DNA of 64,000 nucleotides from Notolepis coatsorum (taxonomy: Eukaryota > Chordata > Actinopteri > Aulopiformes > Paralepididae): the NCBI GenBank assembly GCA_963971535.1, contig OZ020590.1, forward strand, positions 154,294,177 through 154,358,176, read 5' to 3'. A program made the translations under genes and the position numbers. The notes beneath the pieces were generated by a model. It saw only the letters and a list, made by a program, of their open reading frames with translations. It ran no database searches and was not told the DNA's origin. Shown one piece after another: positions 1 through 10,699 of this stretch (the stretch's first letter is position 1; every line of letters starts with the position of its first letter).

Positions 1-215
1 TCTAGGTTACTTTGGGAGAGGTATGCCTTTGTCTTCGCCAGGAGTCTGAGGTGGTAAAAACAGTTTTTGACTACGGCGCTGACCTGTTTATCCAATTTAA
101 CATTTCTGTCGAAGATGACCCCGAGGTTCCTGACAGAGGTGGAGAGGTTTGGACCCAGGGGACCAAGTGCGTCAATGAGGGGGGCCGGGGGGGGCACTAT
201 TAAAACAATGACCTC
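1..215 (-). pseudogene. LINE reverse transcriptase fragment (L2-like), cut by window edge
   Basis: Read on the minus strand, this stretch translates without a stop into a segment with RNLGVIFD, followed by a basic stretch and FYHLRLLAKTKAYLS. This is the region after the catalytic YADD motif in L2/CR1-type LINE reverse transcriptases (the 'LGV..D' block and the 'F.LR.LAK...' block). Both ends are missing: one lies outside the window, the other abuts the minisatellite. It is an old, non-functional fragment. Confidence 0.6.
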
Positions 216-865
216 GGTATGGTGAATTCCAACGGTCGTACCCGGCCAGAAGAGCTTGTATGGTGAATTCCACCAGTCGTACCTGGCCAAAAGAGCTTGT
301 ATGCTGAATTTCACCGGTCTTACCCGGCCAGAAGAGCTTGTATGGTGAATTCCACCGGTCTTACCCGGCCAGAAGAGCTTGTATGGTGAATACCACCGGT
401 CGTACCTGGCCAGAAGAGCTTGTATGGTGAATTTCCCCGGTCTTACCCGGCCAGAAGAGCTTGTATGGTGAATTCCACCGGTCGTACCTGGCCAGAAGAG
501 CTTGTATGGTGAATTCCACCAGTCGTACCCGGCCAGAAGAGTTTGTATGGTGAATTCCACCGGTCGTACCCGGCCAGAAGAGCTTGTATGGTGAATTCCA
601 CCAGTCATACCTGGCCAGAAGAGCTTGTATGGTGAATTCCACCAGTCATACCTGGCCAGAAGAGCTTGTATGGTGAATTCCACCAGTCGTACCCGGCCAG
701 AAGAGCTTGTATGGTGAATTCCACCAGTCGTACCCGGCCAGAAGAGCTTGTATGGTGAATTCCACCAGTCGTACCTTGCCAGAAGAGCTTGTATGGTGAA
801 TTCCACCGGTCGTACCTGGCCAGAAGAGCTTGTATGGTGAATTCCACCGGTCATACCCGGCCAGA
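216..865. repeat. 41-bp minisatellite, first block
   Basis: About sixteen head-to-tail copies of a 41-bp unit with core CCAGAAGAGCTTGTATGGTG, differing mainly by GGTCGTAC/AGTCATAC variants. The long open frames here on both strands are a by-product of the period and not genes. The array continues at 1205 after a transposon insertion. Confidence 0.95.
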
Positions 866-1204
866 CACCGATGTGCACAGGACTTTAGAGGGGCAGGTGC
901 TCAAAGGCTGAAAAGGGCACTCGGTATGTGCGCATGCCAAGGGAGCGGGCGAAGCGTGCAAGCCCAATTTTTGGGGGCCCTTTTTGGATGGGGGGGGGGG
1001 GGGCTTTTTATGCTTTTTGGTTATGCTTTTTTGATCAAATATTGAATATTGAACTATAATAATCAGTGCAGGAGCTCACTTATCCTTGAAAGACACTTTT
1101 ATCACTGACAAAAAATAAATAAATTGGCATACAAAGGGCACTTTTTATGAGGCACAAAAAGGCAGGTGCTCGAGCACCCTTTGGGCTCTATGTGCACGTG
1201 CCTG
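866..1204. mobile_element. hAT-type MITE inserted in the minisatellite
   Basis: The element is 339 bp and lies between two copies of the 8-bp sequence CGGCCAGA (858-865 and 1205-1212), a hAT-type target-site duplication. Its ends are related inverted repeats: left CACCGATGTGCACAGG, right complement CAGGCACGTGCACATAG. It has no coding capacity. Related copies occur at 9332-10425 and 33060-33352, so this is one family with variously deleted interiors. A G-run at about 990-1003 is a likely assembly weak point. Confidence 0.85.
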
Positions 1205-1565
1205 CGGCCAGAAGAGCTTGTATGGTGAATTTCACCGGTTGTACCCGGCCAGAAGAGCTTGTATGGTGAATTTCAACGGTCGTACCCGGCCAGAAGAGCG
1301 TGTATGGTGAATTTCCCTGGTCGTACCCGGCCAGAAGAGCTTGTATGGTGAATTCCACCGGTCGTACCCGGCCAGAAGAGCTTGTATGGTGAATTCCACC
1401 AGTCGTACCTGGCCAGAAGAGCTTGTATGCTGAATTTCCCTGGTCGTACCCGGCCAGAAGAGCTTGTATGCTGAATTTCAATGGTCGTACCCGGCCAGAA
1501 GAGCTTGTATGGTGAATTTCAACGGTCGTACCCAGCGAGAAGAGCTTGTATGGTGAATTCCACTG
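1205..1565. repeat. 41-bp minisatellite, second block
   Basis: Nine further copies of the 41-bp unit of the first block, more diverged (TTTCAACGG and TTTCCCTGG variants). The stretch that follows, to about 2190, holds a T-rich tract and no feature I recognise. Confidence 0.95.
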
Positions 1566-2194
1566 TGTTTCATGCATGTCTGTTGGGAAGGTCTTGTTTT
1601 TTTTCTTTTTTTTCTTCCCTTTATGGCTGAAGTTGAGTAAAAAAAACATAGAAATCAATAAGAGATCAGGCCTGTTTCCTGCTCAGTCTCGTGTAAAGAG
1701 TAAGTGTTGCAAATATCCTGTCACATTATCCTTGCGGGTTCGAGCCACTTTAGAGTCGACATACTACTGGCAGCCAGGACGTCAGAGGAGGGGACACCAC
1801 TGATATTAAACATAGAAACAAAATTGTAAACTTACAATAATTAATTGGGCTTTAACATTCTTAGATGTAATTTATTTAGAGATCTCCACAGCTCGGGTAA
1901 TTGGAGTCAAAGGATCTAACATTGGTTTGTGGGCATCGGCAGCTGAGAGCGTAAAATCCACGATCTAGCAGCAAGCGAGATTGGGGTGTTCGTTCCTGAG
2001 AGGTCCTGGGGTCCTGGGGTCGGGGGTGGGATTGGGGGAAGAAATGTCTTTTAGAAATGTCTTTTGGCAAAGTCTTTTAGCACTATAATTTATTATTATA
2101 ATTGTATTTACATTTTTATTCTCCCTGCCTTGTGATCCCAATGTCATTGTTTTTAATGTATTTGACTATAATGTATCGGATTTAATTTAATTCG

Positions 2195-2455
2195 TTATGT
2201 CCGCCCAGACCCTACAGAGTTTTAAGGCACAGCTGAAGACTCACCTGTTTTTATTGGCTTTCTGAGGCTTGGTAAGCCACACATCCCCTGGTCGTGTCGT
2301 GATTGTTTTTTTAAAAACTTTATTGTAGTTATATGACTTTGTGTGTGTACTGTATTTTATATTTCTTTTATTATTTATGTTTTGTATTGTACAGCACTTT
2401 GGTACAACTTCGGTTGATTTTAAATGTGCTATATAAATAAAGTTGACCGTGACCT
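2195..2455 (+). mobile_element. 3' end of an L2-type LINE
   Basis: The plus strand reads FKAQLKTHLFLLAF followed by a stop, the typical carboxy terminus of L2 reverse transcriptases. A 3' UTR follows and ends in GTGCTATATAAATAAAGTTG. The rest of the element is missing (5' truncation), as is usual for LINE copies. Confidence 0.75.
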
Positions 2456-2651
2456 TGTCTTATGTCTTATTTTAATTGTTGTCGTTATTGTTATTGTATT
2501 GTAACATTAACATTAATCAAGCAATGTCGCTGCTGCTCTCTGCTGAGGTTTGCACACTTGACGTTGTTTTCTCCGGAGCAAAGACAATTTAACGGCATGT
2601 TAAAGCAAATATATCAACGATTTCTTCTTAGAATCCATTAAACTTATTTTT

Positions 2652-2654
<3 letters not shown>

Positions 2655-2720
<66 letters not shown>

Positions 2721-2746
2721 TATATATATTATATATATATATATAT
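2655..2746. repeat. (TA)n microsatellite
   Basis: Nearly pure TA dinucleotide repeat of about 90 bp with two small interruptions. Confidence 0.98.
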
Positions 2747-2854
2747 AGTGGTATTTGTTCAATGTTGTTTTCTCTTTGATGCGAGAGCGGGGGGGGTGTC
2801 CTGTGGTGGTGGGTGGGGGGATCTTGGGTGCAGGGGAGGGCGGTTGAGCTGGGG

Positions 2855-3150
<296 letters not shown>

Positions 3151-3701
3151 GGGTGTGTTTTCGGTGAAATTTGTTAAACACATTTATGAAAAAGAAAATA
3201 ATATAAAATTATTTTCTATTTGAGAACGGGGGTGTTGTGGGTGTGTGTATGTTTAATTTTCTGAACTGAAAAATGTGAATAAACACATTTATAAAAAAGA
3301 AAATACCTAAATAATTGACTATTTAATATGTATACATTAAGTAAAGTGTCAGATGATAGTGTATAAACCACTCATATACTAGAAAGCGTATACTAGAGTA
3401 GTATCTGTGTGTGTGTGTGGGGGGGGGGGTATTTCCTCCTGTCTTCTGTGATGGAGTAATTCTCACTTAAAAAAAAACCCAGATCAAAAATAAAGCCGTA
3501 ACTCCTCTCATGCTGTCCCGTCCTCCTCGGGGACTCCTGCATGATGCAGTTCATTGACATTCCCTTCGGCTGATTGTCATTTCCTATTCATGCCTTTGAT
3601 CTTGGTTAGATTTTAAAATTCTGTTTGTGAACAGTCCATACCTTTGGTCTGTCGAGAGCTTGGCAGGGTTGGATTCTGACGAGCCAAGTCAAGCCACGGT
3701 A

Positions 3702-3730
3702 ACCCCCCCCCCCCCCCCCCCCAACCTCCC

Positions 3731-3765
<35 letters not shown>
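3702..3765. repeat. C-rich low-complexity tract
   Basis: About 60 bases, almost all C. The polyproline frames it creates are not genes, and length errors are likely in such a tract. Confidence 0.95.
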
Positions 3766-3949
3766 AGCCCCCAGGGCAGAAGCCAGGGTATAGCGGAATG
3801 TTCATGTTGTTCAAAGACATCTTTCTCTGTGTCATTATGATGTCGTATGACACCCGTGTAGCTGTGTGAGGCGGGGTTTCATTAAAACATAATAACAGTC
3901 GTTGGTAATGAAGTTTAATGTTCTTCAGGAAGCTTTCTATCAATCTTAA

Positions 3950-4165
3950 ACGAGTCCTTAAAGGAACACGGCAACATTTTGTGAAATTAGCTTACACCGT
4001 CTTCTCCAGAGAGAGAGACAAGCAGATAGATACCGGTTTCCCGCTCTGTGCGTTCAGTAGAAAGCTATCCTGCTGCACGTTAGCCTAGCTTAGCACAATG
4101 AATGGAAGCGGACAGTGCCGGTTAGCCTAGGAATTGTCCAACTAACACCTCTCCCGAAGGCTAAC
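3950..4165. repeat. Dispersed repeat with GTTAGCCTAGCTTAGCACA motif
   Basis: Contains GCAGTAGAAAGCTATC-like and TAGCCTAGCTTAGCACAA motifs that recur at 6430-6540 (CAGTAGAAAGCTATC, TAGCCTAGCTTCGCACAA). I take it as a fragment of a dispersed fish repeat of unknown class. It runs into the sequencing gap. Confidence 0.5.
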
Positions 4166-4365
4166 NNNNNNNNNNNNNNNNNNNNNNNNNNNNNNNNNNN
4201 NNNNNNNNNNNNNNNNNNNNNNNNNNNNNNNNNNNNNNNNNNNNNNNNNNNNNNNNNNNNNNNNNNNNNNNNNNNNNNNNNNNNNNNNNNNNNNNNNNNN
4301 NNNNNNNNNNNNNNNNNNNNNNNNNNNNNNNNNNNNNNNNNNNNNNNNNNNNNNNNNNNNNNNNN
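4166..4365. other. Assembly gap of 200 N
   Basis: Exactly 200 undetermined bases. The round number suggests a placeholder, so the true length is unknown. Confidence 0.99.
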
Positions 4366-4480
4366 ATGCCGAGTGAACACCACGTTGCCTCTGATCTGGG
4401 CCTTTTTGTTGGTGATCTGACTGATCTCCAAAAAACACCGGCAAGTGCAAAAATCGGGGTTATAATGGTGTTGTCTGAAC

Positions 4481-4852
4481 TACCGTAATTTTCGCACTAT
4501 AAGCCGCACCTGACTATAAGCCGCAGCAGCTAAATTGAATGATGTGTACATATATAAGCCGCACTGAACTATAAGTCGCAGGTGTTTTAATGTTTAATTA
4601 CCATAATGTAATTAGCATTGGGACACAATACTGTCGGACAAATAACAAGAATTAACTCATTTACAAGTTGTATTAAGTTTAGCAAATAAGGGAACAGATA
4701 AATAACATTTCAATGCAGTCAAAAAAGCTATATTTAGATTTTTACATTTTCGGGTTTGGTCACGTCGAGTCACATAAGCCGCACCGTTATATAAGCCGCA
4801 GGGTAGAAAAATGGGGGGAAAAGCCGCGGCTTATAGTCTGAAAAGTACGGTA
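4481..4852. mobile_element. Non-autonomous DNA transposon with about 30-bp inverted ends
   Basis: Begins TACCGTAATTTTCGCACTAT and ends with the complement of TACCGTACTTTTCAGACTAT, so the two ends are inverted repeats of roughly 30 bp. Both ends carry TA at the outside, compatible with a TA target duplication. The interior repeats the motif ATAAGCCGCA several times and has no ORF. Its superfamily is not determined. Confidence 0.7.
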
Positions 4853-5233
4853 TAGTGATGCACGATATATATCGGCCGATATGGCAGTTTTTTTTTTACA
4901 CATCGGAATCGGTCCGATATCAAGATTCGACCGATATAAAAATATATATATATATATTATAATAAAAAAAAATTAATCTTTTTTATTTTATTTGAATTTT
5001 TTTTATACATGTTTTGGCCTTAAATAGTTTCAAAATATCAGTCATTTCTGAAAATAAATTACAAAAGTAAAAATAAAATGCGTGTTTGGAAAATAGCTCT
5101 TTATTTGATTATCATAAAGTGTTTTTCTATACAGGAGATATCGACATCGGTGAATATCGGTATCGGCCAGAACAGCAATATTAATTTCGGTTATCGGTAT
5201 CGGCCACACTTTTCACATCGGTGCCTCACTAGT
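4853..5233. mobile_element. hAT-like MITE with CCGATAT motifs
   Basis: Starts TAGTGATGCACGATAT and ends with the complement of CTAGTGAGGCACCGAT. The interior is rich in ATCGGCCGATA/CCGATAT, the pattern of a common fish hAT-derived MITE. It directly abuts the previous element. I could not find a clean 8-bp target duplication, so the exact boundaries are uncertain. A relative lies at 13103-13205. Confidence 0.6.
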
Positions 5234-5326
5234 GGGAACCTGCTATAGCACATATCTGGGCCACACAAAAGGACCATACAATTTCCCTGTGTTACACCTG
5301 CCGCTAGTGTGAGCCTGTATGTTACC

Positions 5327-5728
5327 TGTTACGATCGGGGTGAAGAGGGAAGGTGATGAGAACTCAATATGCAGACAAGGAAGATTACGGAGACGGCAGT
5401 TGCTCTACTCAACAACGTGTGTCTTTCTTTAATAGAAGAACACGGGAGCAATTCAGATAATAACAAAATATACAAAACAAAAGGCAAAGGCACAGCCGGG
5501 CTGGCACTGGAGAAAACACGGACTGTAGGCCTATACGAAAAACAAAGAGCACCAAATAGGAACAAACTCACTCAACAGGACCCCAGGGTACACGGACACA
5601 ACACGGGGAACAACGCTGGGACAATGACGCCACAAGAATACAACCAACCTACAAGCAATATACTGACACTAATTAATAATGGGAGACAGCTGGGGAAGAC
5701 AATCAGCTGGGACAATAATCACCTCTAG
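5327..5728 (-). mobile_element. LTR fragment related to the 51.8-kb element family
   Basis: On the minus strand this ends CGATCGTAACA and contains CTTGTGGCGTCATTG, the same layout as the LTRs at 7548-8192, 17305-17975 and 51814-52479 (R/U5 motif with GTGGCG, then a TCC-rich 3' end). Only the 3' part of the LTR is recognisable, and it is strongly diverged. Confidence 0.5.
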
Positions 5729-5753
5729 TTTTTTACCAACCATTTGGTAATTT

Positions 5754-6234
5754 TTTTTTTTTGTATCCACTTTTTCTCCCATTTTCTATATTTTCTCCCA
5801 TCCCAATTTCGTATCATCCAATTCAACCCTCCCCTGTCACAAACGCTGTTTCTTGCCTCCCACAAGCCGGCTGCAATGTGGACTAAGTCATACATAGCAC
5901 AAGTCCCCTCCGGTACTTGAGGTAACAGCAGTCGCATCTTTTCACCTGCGCAGCTCGATCTCTCAGTGGCGAGGAGTAACGTGTGGGAGGCTCACGCTGC
6001 CCCCGACACTTCCTGATTCTACTGCACAGGCGCACCAACCGACCTGTAGGAGTCGCTGTCCACAACGCCCGATCCCCACCCATCAGTTTCCCACCCCCTA
6101 ATACGGCCAATGTGTATTAGTATGAACGACCAGCTAAACTGAAAGCAATGTGGAGCGCTGGGCTCGAACAGGCAAGCCCAGCGTCTCCGTCATTCGTGGC
6201 GAGCGCCTTGCCCACTACGCCACATAGCCGCCTC
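5754..6234 (-). mobile_element. tRNA-derived SINE, copy 1
   Basis: The SINE is about 480 bp and lies between 14-bp direct repeats CCATTTGGTAATTT (5740-5753 and 6235-6248). On the minus strand the head has a tRNA-like A box (GTGGCGTAGTGG) and B box (GTTCGAGCCC). The tail carries GGGATGGGAGAAAAT and an A-rich end. It belongs to the same family as 6570-7031, 12449-12945 and the piece at 17208-17300. Confidence 0.85.
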
Positions 6235-6427
6235 CCATTTGGTAATTTATATAGTGCTTTTATCCAAAGCGCTTTACAATTTCTGTTACTCACACATTCA
6301 CACACCGACAGCAGAGGCGACCATCGGGAGCTTGCTCAAGGTCATTTTGACACACTGCCCGGGAGGAGTGGGAATCGAACCGGGAACCTACCGATTACCA
6401 GACGACCGCTCTACCACCTGAGAAGTC
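6235..6427 (-). mobile_element. Second tRNA-derived SINE (AFC-like)
   Basis: Minus strand: a tRNA-like head with CTCAGGTGGTAGAGCGG and GGTTCGATTCCC, then a body with CTTGAGCAAGCTCC and a 3' part with TTGTAAAGCGCTTTGGAT...CTATATAAATT. This order is that of short fish SINEs such as the AFC type. Its 3' end was the target of the copy-1 SINE insertion. Confidence 0.65.
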
Positions 6428-6569
6428 TCTCCATGTGCTCAGTAGAAAGCTATCTAGCTGCTAGCCTAGCTTCGCACAAATGAATTGAAGTGGATATGGA
6501 CCACTAGTCTAGCTTAAAACTCGAAGCGCATTTCCCATAAAGCCGTCTTCCTTTAAGACGTTTATTCCC

Positions 6570-7031
6570 AGGTGGCTGGGTGGCGCAGCGGTCGTCACCA
6601 ACGCGAGAGACACTGGTATCGAATCCGGCTGTCGGCGTTGCCTCCGGCTTGGCCGGCCGTCATACTGGCTCAATTGGCAGAGTCAGCGGGAGGGAAGCCG
6701 GTTGGTGGTAATCTGGTCGTTGTAAACAGCGACTCCTACAGGTCGGTCAGGGCGCCTGCACAGCGAGGAAGGGAGATGTCGAGGGTAGTGTGAGCCTCCC
6801 ACACGTTACACCTCGCCAATGAGAGTCCGCGCTGGCAGGTGAAAAGAAGTGGCTGGCTGACTCTGCATGTATCGGAGGGGACATGTGATAGTATCTATCA
6901 ACCCTCCCTAGACCGACCAGTGGGGGGCACATGCGAGCAACAACCAGGAAGGGGAGGGGGGAATTGGCATGACTAAATTGGGATGGGAGAAAAACACAGA
7001 AAAACAGGAGGAGAAAAAGTGGATAAAAAAA
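6570..7031 (+). mobile_element. tRNA-derived SINE, copy 2
   Basis: Flanked by the 15-bp direct repeat AAGACGTTTATTCCC (6555-6569 and 7032-7046). The head has GGGTGGCGCAGCGG and GGTATCGAATCCGG. The body shares GTAAACAGCGACTCCTACAG and GGTGAAAAGAAG with the other copies. It ends in an A-rich tail. Confidence 0.88.
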
Positions 7032-7109
7032 AAGACGTTTATTCCCGCTATCGTTATCTTCTTTGACGGAAACGGTAATCCACTGGAGCTTCATGTAATA
7101 AAAGTAGAT

Positions 7110-7420
7110 CATGAGAAGAAGAAGATTGATTGATTGATTTAAGTTTATTTCAAATATGTAACATAACAAACAAACATCAAGTACAGACATAGCCTTAAGC
7201 CATACATTTATTCAAATAATAAATGTATATAAAAAATAAGAAATAAAAAATAACAAAGAACAAACAAAAAGGTCAAACAAATTTTTGATTATTATAATTT
7301 CTTTACATATTTGAAAAGGAGTGGGAAGAAGCATACACTTGTTTAATCCCACCCCTTTTTACTCATCAGAACATGCTATATTATATTTACTAATTCATAC
7401 ATTACTAGACTTAAATTGAA
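7110..7420 (-). mobile_element. LINE 3' UTR with (TCAA)n tail
   Basis: On the minus strand an AT-rich stretch begins with TGCTTCTTCCCACTCCTTTT and ends in AAATAAACTTAAATCAATCA repeats, the tail of a LINE. No coding part is left. The family is not determined. Confidence 0.5.
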
Positions 7421-7547
7421 AAAATTTACTTAGTTAACAATACATTTTTTAATAATACCTTATTAATATTAGCCAAAACTGTAGGTTACCCTGTATAGTT
7501 CCTCTAGCCATTTTTAATACATATATACAACTATATACCTACATATG

Positions 7548-8192
7548 TGTCACAATCCTAGGCCCGGTCCTGGCTGGGCTGGGCACGATGGTAACATTGG
7601 GCAGTGCCCTCCACCTAACGGTGGGCAATGCCCTCCACCTAACATTGGCTCTCTGCCTAACATTGGTCTCCTACCCTCTGGTGGCCATCCGCAGACGGTG
7701 CGCTCCAGTACACTGGACATCCTGACTACTGTGTTAACAATAATTAATAGTATGATTAATGTGGTGTCATGGTGTGTACTGTTGTTGACTTTCCCTTCCC
7801 TTGTGTGAAGTGGTGTACTGTTGGGTTGTCATGAGTTGCTTTTGTGTTTGTCATTGACTGGTGTCTAGGTTGTTGTGTTTCTGTGTTGGCCAGGTGTTTC
7901 TGTTTGTTAATTAGTCGGGGTATTTAGGTGTCTGTCTGTCCTCCCTTCCTTGTGGCGACATTCCTCCTGTCTCCTTCCCCGTTTTCCTGTCCACGCCGTA
8001 TTGTGCTGTCATCCTATAGTAAGTGTTAGTGTTGTTGTTTTGTTGAGTAGGTTGTTTAGTAGTTTCTGTTTGTTCTTTGTATTGCACTGGATTCTACAGT
8101 AAACTCCCTCTCCAAGCTTCAATCCTCGTCTCTGCCTCCTCCATACCTTTCCCTTTCTGCAAAACTGTATTCTACCTACCTCCATCGTAACA
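7548..8192 (+). mobile_element. Solo LTR of the 51.8-kb element family
   Basis: A 645-bp LTR beginning TGTCACAATCCTAGGCCC and ending CTCCATCGTAACA, flanked by the 6-bp duplication CATATG (7542-7547 and 8193-8198). It matches the LTRs at 51814-52479 and 54750-55415 along its length but in the opposite orientation. It retains TATTTAGG at 7921 and GTGGCGACATTC at 7952-7963, the putative TATA box and transcript 5' end of the family. No internal region is present, so it is a recombined solo LTR. Confidence 0.85.
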
Positions 8193-8206
8193 CATATGCA
8201 CATATA

Positions 8207-8536
8207 TACATACATACATACATACATACGTACATACATACATACATACATACATACATACATACATACATACATACATACATACATACATACATACATA
8301 CATACATACATACATACATACATACATACATACATACATACATACATACATACATACATACATACATACATACATACATACATACATACATACATACATA
8401 CATACATACATACATACATACATACATACATACATACATACATACATACATACATACATACATACATACATACATACATACATACATACATACATACATA
8501 CATACATACAGACATACATACAGACATACATACATA
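8207..8536. repeat. (TACA)n microsatellite
   Basis: About 330 bp of TACA repeats with a few CAGA/TACG variants at the ends. It starts just outside the solo LTR. Confidence 0.98.
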
Positions 8537-8617
8537 CTGCCAGTTATCAATATCAAACCCCTTCTTCATCTCTGTACCTCTGGAGAACAAGGAAGTAAAG
8601 GTTTTAACTACAGATGG

Positions 8618-8755
8618 AGCTTTAACCCTTTCACTGCCGCACTACCAAAACGGTTAACCCTTTCACTGCGACGACACACAGAAGGTTAACCCTTTCACTG
8701 CCACACAACAGCCGGTTAACCCTTTCACTGCCACACGACGGAAGGTTTTAAGTAC
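8618..8755. repeat. Short tandem repeat with CCCTTTCACTGCC core
   Basis: Four imperfect copies of about 35 bp, each containing GGTTAACCCTTTCACTG. The complementary motif GCAGTGAAAGGGTTAA occurs once more at about 19219 inside the hAT element. Confidence 0.8.
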
Positions 8756-8785
8756 CCTTTACTATCACACAACCGACGGCGACCG

Positions 8786-8925
8786 AATGAAACCCCAAAA
8801 AGGGAGTCTCGTCGTCTAAGCCCAACCCCAAAACCAACCTCCTTAAAGTGACAGAGCCCCATCAACACATCAATACAATACCATCGTTAATTATGTCTCT
8901 AGAGCCCACACTACGATATCTCAGT
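8786..8925. repeat. Dispersed repeat, copy 1
   Basis: Shares AAGCCCAACCCCAAAACCAA, CCTCCTTAAAGTGACAG and CCCATCAACACATCAA with 11957-12090 over about 135 bp in the same orientation. There are no coding features. Probably a fragment of a transposable element of unknown class. Confidence 0.7.
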
Positions 8926-9331
8926 TAGTTTAAAATATTGTATATATGTTACATCATCACGAGTCACGACTGAGATGATTCATGGTGGTGATGACGGTGT
9001 TCACCATACTGCAGCACCACAGTCCCCCCGTGTTCTATTACTAAAGGATATGCACACGTGCCTGGAATGTGGGCTGCTCACAGATAACAAAGAAGACACG
9101 TATGAGCATCTAGCATGACATCAAAAACAACTGAGCAACACATGAAGCAGTATTAGATGTGTTGTGTGTAGGCAGGGGGCAAGAGAGTTGGCACTTGTGT
9201 GCGGAATATATACAGTGTTTCTATATGCAGTCCAGATACGAGATGGAGAGGGCTAATACAACAGGCCTGGTGCATCACGTGCTTGCTGATTAGCACAGAG
9301 CCAGGAGGCAGGAGGCGGAGGAGGAGGATAA

Positions 9332-10425
9332 CAGGCACGTGCACACATAGAGCCCAAGGGGTGCTTGAGCACCTGCCTTTTTGAGCCTCATAAAAAAGTG
9401 CCCCTTTTGAAAAAAAAAATATATATATATATTTTTTTTTCTTTTCGTTACGCATATAGACTGCCCTTCCAACTGAAAAGTGTCAGGATAGAATCAAAAT
9501 ATTAGGTAAAGAGAGAGAGAAAGAGATGCCCCATATTCCATTGCAGTTTGCACGGCCTCCTCAGCGTGCCTCTCCGCGGACCTATATATTTGATGCATAG
9601 CGTGGGTGGTGATGATGATGATGATAGAAACCACTGTGGCGCATACAGTTGAATGCTGGTATTACACTCACTGAGGGACACGAAGAAGTCAAGTCCGATG
9701 GGATTTGGGAATCTCAAATACAAATCGGGATTGGAATAAAAAATGCATTTATATTAAACAATACAGAATATACAGCACTTCTTGGGGCTGTAGGGTAATC
9801 ACTTATTCCCTCCCCCCTGAACATTTATGGAGATGTATGGGCCTTTTAAGTCAGTGATAAAAGTGTCTTTCAAGGATAAGTGAGCTCCTGCACTGATTAT
9901 TATAGTTCAATATTCAATATTGATTGAATTTCAGTTAGTTAGATAGTTAATTATATTGACCAATTTGTTTACACTGCTTGTGTTGTTTTTACTACCTGTA
10001 CCCCCTCTTCCCCCATGCTCAGTATATTTTTACTCTATTTATTTACTGTATATTTTATTCCATTTTTATTCTATTTTACTCTACTCTTATCCTAGGCAAC
10101 TTGATTTGATTTGTGTTATTATTCTAATTCGTGACCTGTCCTGTCTAAATGTTTAAATGTTGAGCGATTTGCAGTGTCAAATTTCCCACGGGATAATAAA
10201 AGTATTTCTATTCTATTCTATTCTATTCTATTCTATTCTATTCTATTCTATAATATTTGATCACCAAAAACCCCCAAAAAGCATAAAAAGGGGGCCCCCC
10301 CGCCCGAAAAGGGCCCTTAAAAATCGTGCTTGTGCGCTACACGCGCTCGGTTAAAACACACACAGGTGTAGTGCCCTTTTCAGCCTTTGAGCACCTGCCC
10401 CTCTAAAGTCCTGTGCACGTCCCTG
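9332..10425 (-). mobile_element. hAT-type element, long copy, interrupted
   Basis: Left end CAGGCACGTGCACACATAG; right end is the complement of CAGGGACGTGCACAGGAC. These are the same inverted ends as at 866-1204. The shared interior (ATAAAAGTGTCTTTCAAGG) lies at about 9860. Compared with the MITE it keeps about 350 bp of extra interior. A LINE tail at 9922-10250 splits it between AATATT sequences. I found no matching 8-bp duplication at the outer borders, so this may be two joined copies. Confidence 0.65.
9922..10250 (+). mobile_element. LINE 3' end with (TTCTA)n tail, nested in hAT copy
   Basis: AT-rich 3' UTR ending CACGGGATAATAAAAGTA and a TTCTA pentamer repeat. Comparison with the uninterrupted copy at 33225-33240 (CAATATTTGATCACC) shows that it sits in the element with a short AATATT duplication. 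Confidence 0.65.
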
Positions 10426-10449
10426 AGTGGGTGTGTATCTGTTAGTGGC

Positions 10450-10682
10450 TTGATGTGATGGAAATGAGTCAGAAGGATTACGACAAACATCTGTATCTCC
10501 AGTATGCACCCTCCCAAGTGATGATGTTTGGAGGGCGTGGAGGAGATGTATTGTAGGACACGAGTGTCAGCTTCCTCATGGTTGCATTGATCCATTGGTG
10601 GACTGTTTCCAACATGGTGGACTTGATCACCTGCAGTGATGTAGACATCCTTGTCATCTGGGAACTGTCCATCTGTTAACAA
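10450..10682 (-). pseudogene. Fragment of a transposon-type ORF with CNHEEADTR motif
   Basis: On the minus strand a short frame contains CNHEEADTRVLQYI. The block 'EEADTR' followed by a 'DTDV' block is typical of a family of uncharacterised ORFs that occur in many copies in fish and invertebrate genomes. Only the first block is preserved. The fragment at 46529-46935 looks like the far carboxy terminus of the same family. I infer a decayed repeat-borne gene; its activity is unknown. Confidence 0.4.
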
Positions 10683-10699
10683 CTTATTTGACAGGAATG

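Noticed and set aside
361..847. Long open frames on the minus strand across 361-847 with a repeated sequence
   Set aside because: They follow the 41-bp minisatellite, recur in other frames and have no protein features.
216..1565. Possible CRISPR array
   Set aside because: The units are contiguous without unique spacers, and the genome is that of a vertebrate.
6360..6427. Functional tRNA gene suggested by A and B boxes
   Set aside because: Boxes sit in a SINE head without a cloverleaf-compatible acceptor stem. The same holds for the B box near 48640.
8009..8657. Long Met-Tyr-Val-Cys and His-Thr-Tyr frames
   Set aside because: Pure translation of the (TACA)n microsatellite.
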